Shown here piece after piece: positions 17,983 through 26,788 of a DNA stretch of 32,890 nucleotides; within the stretch, counting starts at the first letter, position 1; every line of letters begins with the position of its first letter. The notes under the pieces were generated by a model, which was given only the letters and a program-made list of their open reading frames with translations, made no database searches and was not told where the DNA came from. The DNA is from Promethearchaeota archaeon. Lineage in GTDB: Archaea > Asgardarchaeota > Lokiarchaeia > Sigynarchaeales > SOKP01. The position numbers and the translations under genes were made by a program. Location of the stretch: the NCBI GenBank assembly GCA_019058515.1, contig JAHPYY010000117.1, forward strand, positions 1 through 32,890, in the 5' to 3' direction.

Positions 17983-18096
17983 TTAACCTCCTCCGCCACT
18001 TCCTTGGAAAGCTAGAGCGATGCTAGCCAAGGGTAAAAATGAAACTACACCTATTAAGACAAATAAAAGAACTCTATAAAAATTGAAGAATTTCAT
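17983..18096 (-). CDS. 37-aa membrane microprotein ending in GSGGGG
   Basis: This short minus-strand ORF starts ATG at 18096-18094 and stops TAA at 17985-17983. It encodes MKFFNFYRVLLFVLIGVV... with a single transmembrane helix (about residues 8-30) and a C-terminal FQGSGGGG. It is related to the peptide at 8206-8376: same start, LFVLIG core and SGGG. A BRE/TATA-like box lies 55 nt upstream. The Gly-rich end is unusual for a membrane peptide and might be a recognition tail for processing or conjugation. No function is known to me. Confidence 0.6.
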   Translation of the reverse strand: MKFFNFYRVLLFVLIGVVSFLPLASIALAFQGSGGGG

Positions 18097-18150
18097 ATTT
18101 ATAACCTTATAATTAAATGGAATTGCTTGATACAACCTATTTTCTAGCCA

Positions 18151-18166
18151 ATATATTTAAACCACT
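18151..18166 (-). promoter_or_regulatory. BRE/TATA-like promoter of the 37-aa microprotein
   Basis: On the minus strand AGTGGTTTAAATATAT lies 55 nt upstream of the ATG at 18096. It has the archaeal BRE plus TATA layout. Confidence 0.5.
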
Positions 18167-18350
18167 TCACTAAGTGACTCACCTAATCGATCAACCTCAT
18201 TTTTCTTCAAAAATTAATTCATTCTCTTCTTCTTGAGATTAATTGAATTCTAGAGATTCACTTAAAATTTCACCTATTTTGGCTTTTCAGGCTCAAATAT
18301 TAATAAGAAGCGCACAAGCTCGAATAATAGGAGTATTTTATACAAGTAAA
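18167..18350. other. Intergenic stretch without a gene
   Basis: Together with the flanking boxes this forms a 325-bp gap between divergent genes. The only pattern seen is a small imperfect palindrome, CACTTCACTAAGTG (18163-18176). Confidence 0.4.
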
Positions 18351-18368
18351 GCAAAACCTTTTATACTA
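18351..18368 (+). promoter_or_regulatory. BRE/TATA-like promoter of the 1196-aa gene
   Basis: GCAAAACCTTTTATACTA lies 54 nt before the ATG at 18422. It closely resembles the box before the TFB gene at 22301. Confidence 0.55.
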
Positions 18369-18421
18369 GAGTCCCTCCCAAATAAATTTATGAAGATGAA
18401 AAATCATTCATAACGAGTCAA

Positions 18422-21400
18422 ATGATTTACTCTCCAAATTTTAGCATATTAAAGGAAACTTATCACTTAAATAGCCCAGAAAAAATAACTGATATATTTC
18501 ACTCGTTAATCGACGAGTTAAAGGGTTATCTAAATTTAGAGTTAATCAACAAGAATTTTAAAATTCATACTATAGATAAGAATATTAAAAACAGTGGTGA
18601 TATTACCTCTTATGGAGTAAAGCGATATCTAGAGGAAAATATTTACCACTTGGAGCTTAATAAGGCGTTTAATACACTTTTTCCATTCATTCTGCTTCAG
18701 AGCTCTTACTTAATGTTTATTCCGGATGATCTAAAAGAAACTAAATTCATTGAATATGCTATAAATCAATTTGTAGAGATAAACTTACAAGAATTCGATC
18801 ATATAGAAGAATGGGAAGTTCTAATCAGAGAGAAATCCATTCATCTACATTTTCGCTTTGATAAATTCTTCAACTTAAAAGATAACAAATCCTCAATAAG
18901 TCCATTACAATTCTTTTTTCAATATATTCGACAATATCCAAACATTGACTTTGATGAAGATTTAATATATATTCTTGAAAAAATTTACAAGGAATTCCTA
19001 TTTAAAACTTCAAAAAGATTGCATAGCAATGAAATTGCAGAAACTTTAAGGATTTTAACCAAAATATTCTATAATGTAAAAGACTGCGACACTTTACAAG
19101 TCTATTATAAGTATTTTAAATTATTTAAAAACCAAGGCTTTATTCAAACAAATTTGAGTTTTAGGAAATTTAAAAACAGCTTACAGTGGATAAATAGGTT
19201 TAGTAGAATAACCCCTACCTATTACTTTGATTGGAAATCACTTGATATAGCTTATCTTGCTTGCTATTTTAAATTCAATCCTCTCTTGGAAAAAAGTAAG
19301 ATAGACAAGATTGTAAAGCAAATGCCATTTTTAATAATGCCTAGATTATCGATAGATGATTCAGCAACAGAATTATCTGCTTATTTTGTTGTTCCAAGGG
19401 TCTACTTGAACGAATTAAAATATTTGTTTGAAAAAATAGAACAACGTGGATATATTATTGAGAAAAACTGTTCAATAGCAACTAAATATGTTTTTTCAAT
19501 TAACTTAAATTATTTCAGAGAATTTCATTCTGAAGAACAATTCGTAGACCTAAAAAATAAAGATTATTCTAAGGTTTATGAACTCGAATTTGAACAAGAA
19601 TATAGTAAAGATTTTCATCGACCAAATCTTACACTCTTAGATTTTTTAATTTTAGACAGAATTAGATTTTTTTCATATGTTGGATTTACATTTTCAAGGA
19701 AAACTGATATAGCTAATATCATAAAATCTGATTGGATTAATTTTTATACAAGTGAGACTCGCATAATTAAAGAGATGAGGAAGACATATAAAACTTTGAT
19801 TAAATCACCAGAAATCCAACAAGAATTTCTAGAATTCTTAATAAATAACCAAAATTATGGTTTTTTTTATGTAAAAAATGATTTAGAAAAATGGGTAAAA
19901 TATTTTCATATAATAGAAAAAGAATCGAAAGGTAAAACTGATGATATTGATAAATTTAAAGATTTTTATGAAAAAGAAAATATCCTTAAAATCATAGAAG
20001 AGAATGAGCTCTTTGATGATCTTGATTCTAGTTCTAAAAAATTCAAAAACCTATTCCTCTCATACTTAAATGATAGAGAAAACTACGAGAAAGAGGTTAA
20101 CAAATTCAGATTTTATTTTCAATTTTTAGAAATGTGCTCTGCTCTAAAAATATTTAGTATATTCTCCGTTAAAAGATTGATTTCTAATCCCGAACTAATA
20201 GAAAACATCGCTGATATAAAAGAAAACCGACTTAAAGATATAAAAGAACGAGATAAAGTCCAATATGTCACAAGTACATCGATTAATCAAAGGATTACAA
20301 ACTTAATAAAGAAGAAAATCATCAAACCCTATTTAATTGATAGTATATGGAGAGATTCCCTTGCAAGGTACTTCCCACAAATGATTTTAAAGAATTCTCC
20401 AGAAGTTAGAGTAATTATTGATAAAATAAAACATTACTTTCCCAAAGTATATTATTACGAATCAATAGATTTATTTAATCAACAGAAATATATCTACTTT
20501 CAACTTTTCGTCCCATTTTTAAAAGATAACGAAAAAACATTACTTGTTTCAGCATTATCTAACCTATTCAAAGAGAACATTCTCTTTTTCAAGAGATTTT
20601 CTTGGGATGGGTTTTTACATACTTTTTCAAGAAAAGATTTCTATGACTTCGAAAATAGAAATTTTTTCTATACAAGAGACCTGTTCGACCAATACTTTCT
20701 CTTTGTTAGGAGAATTTTTGGAGAAGAATTCAATACAACTCAAAAAGAAACTATCCCCGCAACAGATTTTTGGTCTGTAAATACTGACTTATCAACTCTA
20801 TTAAAAACAATTAGACAAAGAATTGAATCAGAAACTACCTTTAACTTGACTCCAAACGATGCTCAAAAATTGGTTAAATTTAATTTAAATCTTGAGAAAA
20901 ACTTATTAGAAAAACAAAAATTAAGGTTGAACTCAAAAGAACTATTTTATAAAAGATATATAAAGGAGATAAAATTTTTTCCTGCATTTCAAAAATTCGG
21001 ATTAGGGCAATATATTTTGTTCATTAATCCACTTGATTTAAGTGGGATTGATTTAAAATTGTTATTTTCAAATACCTTTCAGAAGGTGAAAAAACTCGCA
21101 TCGATTGACTCAACTAATTTGTTATTGATAAAATATATCTTTCCTTTTAACGATCCAAATAAATCTTACCTTAACTGGTTAGCAAAATCAAAAAAGAATA
21201 TCCGGGAATATTGTTTATTCTACATTAAATCCATATCTCAGATTTTTAACTTTAACAATAATTTCGGCTCTAAGGGATGGAGCTTAGATCCAAATAAGTT
21301 CAAAGCTCATATACAGAATGTGCTGTTTAACCCTAATTATAATATCAATGGTTCTGAAGCAAAGAACTTTAATGTAGGCGATTTAGTGGTTTCAGATTAT

Positions 21401-22012
21401 TACAAACCTAATTCTCCTCATTTTAATTCATTAAAACAATTATATAATTGGAAATCAGTTGATGTCATGGAAAATCTTGATACTATGACTCAATCAACAT
21501 TCGATAAGATTAGAAATTTAATAAAAGAAAAACTCGTTTATCCTTATATCAACTTCAAAAATTTAGATTTTAAAGAGAAGATTCATATATTTTTGCTTAA
21601 CTTAGAAGAAAACACAAAAGATACACTAAAAGCAATATTTCAATTTTTTAATTTGTCATATATATACGATATTGAAGGAGAATATTACATTTATGGATAT
21701 AAGAAGCAAAAAAAGGTTAAAAATGGGTTGATGATCAAATTATATCTTCCGGATTGCGAGTTATCTGAGATTTTAAGAATATTAGAATACATTTTCCAAT
21801 ATTTAAAGGTCGAACGATATTTGATATTGACTGATTTAGTTGACGGTAAAAACCTTCTTAAAACGGTTTATGGTAGAACAGATTTTCTGAAACACTACAA
21901 TCCGCTACAAAATTTGATTTGGATGGCAGAAAATAATAAATGGAAAAATCATAGGTTATTTACTGATGATTTTGAATATGTGTATCCAGAGTTAATCTTC
22001 AAGAAACAATAA
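18422..22012 (+). CDS. Very large orphan protein (1196 aa), member of a repeated family
   Basis: I do not recognise this protein. It is rich in Phe, Tyr, Leu, Lys and Ile, predicted mostly helical and soluble, with no signal peptide and no membrane helix. No nucleotide-binding or nuclease motif stands out. The C-terminal ~210 residues (from GDLVVSDYY) look like a compact alpha/beta domain with EGEYYIYGYKKQKK and KVERYLILTDLVD. A separate truncated copy of that part lies at 4152-4790, so the family has at least two members in this genome. It has its own promoter-like box and no close operon partners. A structural or multi-domain binding role is possible but unsupported. Confidence 0.8.
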   Translation: MIYSPNFSILKETYHLNSPEKITDIFHSLIDELKGYLNLELINKNFKIHTIDKNIKNSGDITSYGVKRYLEENIYHLELNKAFNTLFPFILLQSSYLMFIPDDLKETKFIEYAINQFVEINLQEFDHIEEWEVLIREKSIHLHFRFDKFFNLKDNKSSISPLQFFFQYIRQYPNIDFDEDLIYILEKIYKEFLFKTSKRLHSNEIAETLRILTKIFYNVKDCDTLQVYYKYFKLFKNQGFIQTNLSFRKFKNSLQWINRFSRITPTYYFDWKSLDIAYLACYFKFNPLLEKSKIDKIVKQMPFLIMPRLSIDDSATELSAYFVVPRVYLNELKYLFEKIEQRGYIIEKNCSIATKYVFSINLNYFREFHSEEQFVDLKNKDYSKVYELEFEQEYSKDFHRPNLTLLDFLILDRIRFFSYVGFTFSRKTDIANIIKSDWINFYTSETRIIKEMRKTYKTLIKSPEIQQEFLEFLINNQNYGFFYVKNDLEKWVKYFHIIEKESKGKTDDIDKFKDFYEKENILKIIEENELFDDLDSSSKKFKNLFLSYLNDRENYEKEVNKFRFYFQFLEMCSALKIFSIFSVKRLISNPELIENIADIKENRLKDIKERDKVQYVTSTSINQRITNLIKKKIIKPYLIDSIWRDSLARYFPQMILKNSPEVRVIIDKIKHYFPKVYYYESIDLFNQQKYIYFQLFVPFLKDNEKTLLVSALSNLFKENILFFKRFSWDGFLHTFSRKDFYDFENRNFFYTRDLFDQYFLFVRRIFGEEFNTTQKETIPATDFWSVNTDLSTLLKTIRQRIESETTFNLTPNDAQKLVKFNLNLEKNLLEKQKLRLNSKELFYKRYIKEIKFFPAFQKFGLGQYILFINPLDLSGIDLKLLFSNTFQKVKKLASIDSTNLLLIKYIFPFNDPNKSYLNWLAKSKKNIREYCLFYIKSISQIFNFNNNFGSKGWSLDPNKFKAHIQNVLFNPNYNINGSEAKNFNVGDLVVSDYYKPNSPHFNSLKQLYNWKSVDVMENLDTMTQSTFDKIRNLIKEKLVYPYINFKNLDFKEKIHIFLLNLEENTKDTLKAIFQFFNLSYIYDIEGEYYIYGYKKQKKVKNGLMIKLYLPDCELSEILRILEYIFQYLKVERYLILTDLVDGKNLLKTVYGRTDFLKHYNPLQNLIWMAENNKWKNHRLFTDDFEYVYPELIFKKQ

Positions 22013-22389
22013 ATTATAGCATCTCTACATTTGACTTCTATTTTTCCTTGAAAATTAATTTCAATACCTTCATAATTCATGAATATAAGCTAATTTTCTT
22101 CGAATAACAAAAATAATTGTAAAAAATGATCCAAGAGATTAATGATGGACTTTTTTGTCAAAGAAAACATATTGCAATCTTTCACATATAAACCAATAAT
22201 CACATAAATATCCGTAAATCGCTATTATTTATTAAGAATACATCGCAAATTTTAAAACTATAAATAAATAGGGATACTTCCTTTAATTTAGTTTGATAAT
22301 ACAAAACCTTTAAATATCATACTCCTTCCTTGTGATTCTTAATATGAATTCAAGTTCCGAAGATTAGTAATATAAGCTAATCATAAAAA
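22013..22389. promoter_or_regulatory. Intergenic region upstream of the TFB paralog, with BRE/TATA-like box
   Basis: This 377-bp AT-rich region has no gene. ACAAAACCTTTAAATATC at 22301-22318 is a near-ideal BRE plus TATA. It would start transcription near 22340 and leave a leader of about 50-60 nt. Confidence 0.55.
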
Positions 22390-23301
22390 GTGTGTGCTAT
22401 GGCGTCGTATTTGAGTAATCCGAAAGTTAATTTATCTAAAATTTCTTCCACAAAGAAAAATGTTTGCGATTGTTGCCACTCTTCGGATTTTGTGCAAACT
22501 AAAATGGGAAAAGTATGTAAAACCTGTGGAGCAGTTGATGAACAAAAAGTTCTAAAGTATCACCTTCTTTTTAACGATGCAAAAGTTCAACATGCCCCTC
22601 TAGCGAATAGGACTCAAGTTGGCACGATATTCGAGTGCTCAAATTCCAAAAACTCCCAAGGACTAATCTCATTGATGAAAACTAATAGGCGGTATAACAA
22701 CGCTGATTATCAACTTGAAATTGGAAGGGTGGAAATTTCTCGTATTTTTCATGCGTTGCAACTTCCACATCGTCTTAAAAAAGAAGCCTTTTTAGCATAT
22801 TCTGAAGTAAGCAATCGTATTACGCCGGGTACAAAATTTCGATCTCCGACTGGGCTTGCTGCGGTGGTAGTCTACACGATGATGAAACTAAAGAATCTTT
22901 CCGTGGATCAAGACGCTATTTTGCAGGTAACTCACCTTTCGAGGAGGGAATTTAACGAGTTTAAATTGAAAGTATGTCCTCTATTTAGATATTACTCCAA
23001 GCGCGACCGAAAAGCTTACATTTCTCAGAAACTATTAGAAATATCCGAGCAATTTAAGATAGGGATGAAATTTTACTTTCGGTCTAAAGAATTGCTTGAT
23101 ATGATGTGGTCAGTAATTAAGAATACAAGTGATGAACTGGTTGCTGGTGTTGTTGCTAGTCTTTCGCTTCTTTCTCAAGAATCGGGAATCGTTACTGTAA
23201 GCTCAATCTGTAAACGGTTGGGAATCATGCCTTCAACAGTTCATACTCAAGTAAGAAAGCACATTCGTAATAACACATTATCTAATGTTAAGTCATTGTA
23301 A
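22390..23301 (+). CDS. tfb: Transcription initiation factor B (TFIIB/TFB) paralog
   Basis: This 303-aa protein has the TFB layout. An N-terminal zinc ribbon uses C26-x2-C29 and C43-x2-C46 (VCDCCHSSDF...KVCKTCG). A B-reader/linker of about 60 residues follows, then two cyclin-like repeats (about 105-195 and 200-295), ending in the HTH TVSSICKRLGIMPSTVHTQV. The ribbon has an extra Cys at 28, and the linker lacks the strongly conserved B-finger pattern I would expect in a housekeeping TFB, so this looks like a divergent paralog. Translation may start at the GTG (22390) or at an ATG three codons later (22399). Alternative TFBs recruit RNA polymerase to gene subsets in archaea. Confidence 0.88.
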   Translation: MCAMASYLSNPKVNLSKISSTKKNVCDCCHSSDFVQTKMGKVCKTCGAVDEQKVLKYHLLFNDAKVQHAPLANRTQVGTIFECSNSKNSQGLISLMKTNRRYNNADYQLEIGRVEISRIFHALQLPHRLKKEAFLAYSEVSNRITPGTKFRSPTGLAAVVVYTMMKLKNLSVDQDAILQVTHLSRREFNEFKLKVCPLFRYYSKRDRKAYISQKLLEISEQFKIGMKFYFRSKELLDMMWSVIKNTSDELVAGVVASLSLLSQESGIVTVSSICKRLGIMPSTVHTQVRKHIRNNTLSNVKSL

Positions 23302-23489
23302 AAATAGAAGATATTCACTATTTTCAGGATTTAGTTCTAAAATATAGATTTTTACCTTAAACCAATCTATGTCATAATCTCCCAGATTATCTTTAATTTC
23401 AAGATAATAATAAACGAGGCGGAAAATAGATGGAAAATAATCTAAATTGCGATTTTTTTTGGTGTCAATTTGACCCCAATTTTTTTATT
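23293..23489 (-). pseudogene. Probable remnant gene, antisense to the TFB 3' end
   Basis: A minus-strand frame lacking a start codon reads ...DYFPSIFRLVYYYLEIK... to ...ELNPENSEYLLFLQ and stops with TGA at 23295-23293, overlapping the end of the TFB gene by 9 nt. The residue composition looks like real coding sequence, but there is an upstream TAA near 23489 and no ATG/GTG. It is probably a C-terminal gene fragment of unrecognised family. Confidence 0.4.
23459..23487 (+). terminator. Hairpin followed by a T tract
   Basis: TTGGTGTCA (23459-23467) pairs with TGACCCCAA (23471-23479), one mismatch, 3-nt loop, followed by about 8 T. It looks like a terminator about 160 nt beyond the TFB stop. Confidence 0.45.
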
Positions 23490-23663
23490 TTCCAGTTCAC
23501 ATTGCTATGAATTATTTATGCATTTTAAAAATTTTAAAACTTCAAATTCTCTAGTATAACTTTCTTTAATTCCTTCTACGAATGCTTTATTTGAATATTA
23601 AAAGTTCTTGAAAAAGTATATTAAATTATTAAAAAAATTAGTTAAAAAAAAAGTATAACTAGA

Positions 23664-23981
23664 TTAATCAATAAAGTCATCAGATTTAAAGTTATTAATT
23701 TCATCCCAGTTAACTAAGTTCTTCCATTTTACAGGATGATATTCTCTTCTGTTTCTTCCATTCACAACCTCATTATGATTTTCTATTACTCCGTCGCTAA
23801 TCAATTTCTTTAAATAATAATCAACTAAACCCGATGTCCACCCTAATTGTTTTGCTAGTTCATATCCCGATAATCCAGGATGTTTACTTATATGCTCGTA
23901 TAATTTATATCGCTTTTCGAAAGCGGTTTTCCTCCTTACTTGATTTGCTAATTTTAATTTCCACATAATTGTTCCCACCAC
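23664..23981 (-). CDS. Winged-helix DNA-binding protein
   Basis: This is a 105-aa single winged-helix protein. The HTH is KLYEHISKHPGLSGYELAKQLGW with recognition helix TSGLVDYYLKKLISDGVI (about residues 27-68), followed by a wing (VVNGRNRREYHPV). The start could be ATG 23981 or the internal ATG five codons in. An ArsR/MarR-like or generic archaeal wHTH regulator is likely. A perfect 7-bp palindrome lies 122 nt upstream and may be its operator. No partner gene is adjacent; the next gene upstream is another wHTH protein on the same strand. Confidence 0.75.
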   Translation of the reverse strand: MVGTIMWKLKLANQVRRKTAFEKRYKLYEHISKHPGLSGYELAKQLGWTSGLVDYYLKKLISDGVIENHNEVVNGRNRREYHPVKWKNLVNWDEINNFKSDDFID

Positions 23982-24102
23982 TCACCAACACCCTATCTGA
24001 CACAATATCTAAATATAAGATTGGGATCACTCGTTCACTTTTCTTCTAAACATTTATTTTATTGCAATAATCTAGATTCAATTTAACTATTTAAATAATA
24101 CC

Positions 24103-24120
24103 ATATAGGTTATCCTATAT
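24103..24120. promoter_or_regulatory. Palindrome ATATAGG-TTAT-CCTATAT, possible operator
   Basis: Perfect 7-bp arms (24103-24109 and 24114-24120) with a 4-nt spacer lie between two wHTH genes. It could be an operator for either regulator or an AT-rich terminator stem of the gene at 24155-24427. Confidence 0.45.
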
Positions 24121-24154
24121 TGACAAAAAATAGATTATAATTGAAAAGTAAAAC

Positions 24155-24427
24155 TTAGGATTTATCTTTTTGCATTTTGAAATACATATCTCTACCTTCT
24201 CTCGTAAGTTCATAAGTGGTACTTCTTCCTGTTGGGTGTTTTCTAATCAATCCTTTGCTTAATAATTTATCAAATGATTTTTTCTTATGTTTAGGATTTA
24301 AGTTTTTACTTACTTTTTTCATAATACATTGTTTAGTCACATGGGCAGATAAACTTCCATTTAAAGCAATACCACAAGCAACTAATACCGCCTTATCAAT
24401 AGAGTTTAAGTCTTCAAAGTTAATCAT
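24155..24427 (-). CDS. Winged-helix regulator
   Basis: This 90-aa protein carries a helical N-terminus (NSIDKAVLVACGIAL) and a winged helix over about 25-85. The likely recognition helix is KKKSFDKLLSKGLIRKH and the wing GRSTTYELTREGRDMY, the typical MarR/PadR-like wing ending. It lies upstream of the 105-aa wHTH gene in the same orientation, 173 nt apart. The target is unknown. Confidence 0.7.
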   Translation of the reverse strand: MINFEDLNSIDKAVLVACGIALNGSLSAHVTKQCIMKKVSKNLNPKHKKKSFDKLLSKGLIRKHPTGRSTTYELTREGRDMYFKMQKDKS

Positions 24428-24598
24428 TATTTATGTCGGATATCTTTCAACTTTAATTAAATTTTTGTCGGAATAAGTAATCAATAAAATATCTTTTTCC
24501 CTCTTTAAAATATAAACTTTCTGATTCACCATATATGACGCACCATTAATAAAACTGGCGAAATATTAGGTTAATAAAACTAATTAGGAGAAAGAAAA

Positions 24599-24624
24599 TT
24601 TTTAAGATAGTTAGATCTTAAAAA
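24599..24624 (-). terminator. 10-bp perfect stem-loop next to the SMP-like gene
   Basis: TTTTTAAGAT (24599-24608) and ATCTTAAAAA (24615-24624) form a perfect stem with a 6-nt loop, 25 nt past the stop of the minus-strand gene at 24650. It probably acts as a terminator or a transcript-end stabiliser. Confidence 0.5.
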
Positions 24625-24649
24625 TTCATAATTTCGAGAGTTTTCTATT

Positions 24650-24763
24650 TTATTTTTTAACTTTGTTTTTATCTGCAGCTCGTTGGGCTCTCGCTTTAAA
24701 ATCTTGGTGCCTTCCAGTTTTGTCTGCATGAGACTGAATTCTTCGAGCCGCTTTAGTTGTCAT
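24650..24763 (-). CDS. 37-aa SMP-like peptide
   Basis: This short minus-strand ORF (ATG at 24763, TAA at 24650) encodes MTTKAARRIQSHADKTG...DFKARAQRAADKN.... The pattern AAxRIQS...TG...F.ARAQ.AADKN matches the consensus of seed-maturation-protein (SMP)-like or LEA-like small proteins found across eukaryotes and some prokaryotes. The peptide is very basic and probably disordered. A perfect stem-loop follows. Function in archaea is unknown. The match is by memory of the consensus and should be treated as tentative, but it supports a real gene. Confidence 0.6.
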   Translation of the reverse strand: MTTKAARRIQSHADKTGRHQDFKARAQRAADKNKVKK

Positions 24764-24958
24764 CTTCTTATTACTAATACATTATCATTTTTAGATACTA
24801 TATATTATTTTGAAACTCCAAAAATCCTAAAAGAATTATTGAGTTACTAAGGTAATTTCGTAAAGCTAAAAAAAAAGTGTGTAGTTCTTAAGAGATGGTA
24901 AAGAATAGTGGTTGTTAAATAACCCCATCTATTTATGACAGTGATTTATTCTCGATTA

Positions 24959-26665
24959 CTATGCAAGTTTTGCTAATTTTTTTAGTTTAATAAGAACATC
25001 GTAGTCAGAGTTTAAATTTAATTTATGTTTCAATTCGCTTAATATTGCCTTGGTGTCTTCGGTAAAGTTTGAATCCTCTCCCTTGTTTAGCGTTTTTTGT
25101 AACTTGTCCATGTAGCTAACACTAGCATCATGAGACAGATATATGGACGGATGGAGCAATTTCTTTACATTTCTAATGGTTTGATCAAGATTTTTAAATT
25201 TATTACTACTTAAATCAAGAATCCGCAATTTTTGTAGATTTTTTATGGAATTTGGAATAGATTTTAATTTATTTTTATCCAATCTTAATTCATATAACTG
25301 TTTTAAATTTCCAAAACTAGTTGGAATTGATTTTAGGGAATTTTTATATAGTTTCAATCTACTTAGGTTATGCAAATTTCCAATTGAGCTAGGAAGATGT
25401 GTCAAATTATTGTGGGATAAATTAAGCCATTCGAGAGTTGATAGTTTATCAATTTCTTCTGGTATAGTTGTTAATTGATTATCTGATAAATACAGGATTT
25501 TGAGTTTCGTTAGATTTCCGATTGAATCTAGATTTGATAATCTGTTCATAGTTAAATTAAATTTAACTAGGCCTGTATAGACACCAAAGTTTTTGAAACT
25601 AGAAATTTGATTTCTTGAGACATTTAAAAATCGAAGCGATGGCATTGATTTTTTAATTCTGGGAAATTTTTTTATTTGATTACCTGTTAATATTAGCTCC
25701 TCAAGTAATTGAAGTTTTTCTATTGACTGAGAAATAGATATTATTCGGTTAAATTTAAGATCCAAAATTTCTAGTGATTTAAAATCGTACAAATTTTCTG
25801 GAATCTCTGATAACGAATTACTGCTCAAACTAAATTCTCTGAGATTTTTCAAAATTAAGGATTCTGGTAATTTTTCGAGATCGTTTTTGTCAAGCTTCAA
25901 TACTCCTAAGGAGTGTAAGTGATGAATGAAACTTGGCACTTCTTTTAAACTCGTACGGCTTAAATTTATCTTTTTTAAGCTATAAAGGTTTTTTAATGAT
26001 TCTGGATACTCTTTTATTGGATTTTCAGATAAATCTAACTCCTGTAAATCTTGTAATTTCCCTAAGCTGTCTGGCAGTGATTCTAGCCGATTATCTTTTA
26101 AATTTAATCGCTTAAGAGTTTTAATTTTTAATGTTACTGGCGGAATCTCCAATAAATTACATTTAGCTAATCCCAATCCAACAATCTCGCCTCTCTCATA
26201 TTCTACACCAAATGATTGCTCGTTAAATCCTACTGAATCTCCATCAAGGCTGAGATCTTTAAGAGGTTTACCTATATTAGATTCCAATGTTGCGATGATA
26301 GCATTGCTTTCAGCAATAGGCTCCTTTGACGCTTCCTTTATTAATGCTAATTTTATACAATATCTCAGAAAATACGAGACAGAATGAGGAATATTAGAAA
26401 ATCGGGACTTAGAATGATGCTGAATTTCGTGTAAAAATAGTGGCGAAACTCTAATCCTTAAAACCTTAACGCATGGTTTGGAATTATCCAGTAATTCAGC
26501 GAAAAGGCGGGACTTCGTAATGTTACGATTTAAAAATTTTTGGACATTATATCGTATAAATTCAGCTATATTACCATATTGCTGATTATGTTCCACAAAA
26601 TATTTCAATTTTTCAAAAAGGTCCTTAGAAATTTTAGTATAAATCCGTTTGCTTTTCTTACTCAT
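24959..26665 (-). CDS. Ribbon-helix-helix / leucine-rich-repeat fusion protein
   Basis: This 568-aa protein opens with two ribbon-helix-helix-like segments, RIYTKISKDLFEKLKYFVEH (about 8-47) and VKVLRIRVSPLFLHEIQHHS (about 67-110). Each is a short strand followed by two helices, like CopG/Arc repressors. After a linker (about 120-175) come about 14 leucine-rich repeats of 23 residues (LxxLxLxxNxLxxLPxxLxxL, about 165-500), then a short helical tail. An LRR solenoid on a DNA-binding head is unusual. The promoter holds TAGGTCA half-sites flanking its TATA-like box, which suggests autoregulation. The LRR part presumably senses a protein partner. The RHH call is structural inference; the LRR call is certain. 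Confidence 0.82.
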   Translation of the reverse strand: MSKKSKRIYTKISKDLFEKLKYFVEHNQQYGNIAEFIRYNVQKFLNRNITKSRLFAELLDNSKPCVKVLRIRVSPLFLHEIQHHSKSRFSNIPHSVSYFLRYCIKLALIKEASKEPIAESNAIIATLESNIGKPLKDLSLDGDSVGFNEQSFGVEYERGEIVGLGLAKCNLLEIPPVTLKIKTLKRLNLKDNRLESLPDSLGKLQDLQELDLSENPIKEYPESLKNLYSLKKINLSRTSLKEVPSFIHHLHSLGVLKLDKNDLEKLPESLILKNLREFSLSSNSLSEIPENLYDFKSLEILDLKFNRIISISQSIEKLQLLEELILTGNQIKKFPRIKKSMPSLRFLNVSRNQISSFKNFGVYTGLVKFNLTMNRLSNLDSIGNLTKLKILYLSDNQLTTIPEEIDKLSTLEWLNLSHNNLTHLPSSIGNLHNLSRLKLYKNSLKSIPTSFGNLKQLYELRLDKNKLKSIPNSIKNLQKLRILDLSSNKFKNLDQTIRNVKKLLHPSIYLSHDASVSYMDKLQKTLNKGEDSNFTEDTKAILSELKHKLNLNSDYDVLIKLKKLAKLA

Positions 26666-26675
26666 TATTGTTTAG

Positions 26676-26706
26676 TAGGTCATTTATCATATATACATGT
26701 GACCTA
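26676..26706. promoter_or_regulatory. TAGGTCA inverted repeat flanking a TATA-like box
   Basis: TAGGTCA (26676-26682) and TGACCTA (26700-26706) form a perfect inverted repeat around CATATATAC, the likely TATA box of the minus-strand RHH-LRR gene. A bound repressor would block initiation. Confidence 0.6.
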
Positions 26707-26788
26707 TTAAATGTTGCCGTAAATTTAAATCTATTTCTGATCTATCTAATTATAATTGACAATTAAAAAAAATAATAAGGTCGGTCAG

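Noticed and set aside
20544..20780. ORF inside the 1196-aa gene in another frame
   Set aside because: It is a shadow frame with no independent signal.
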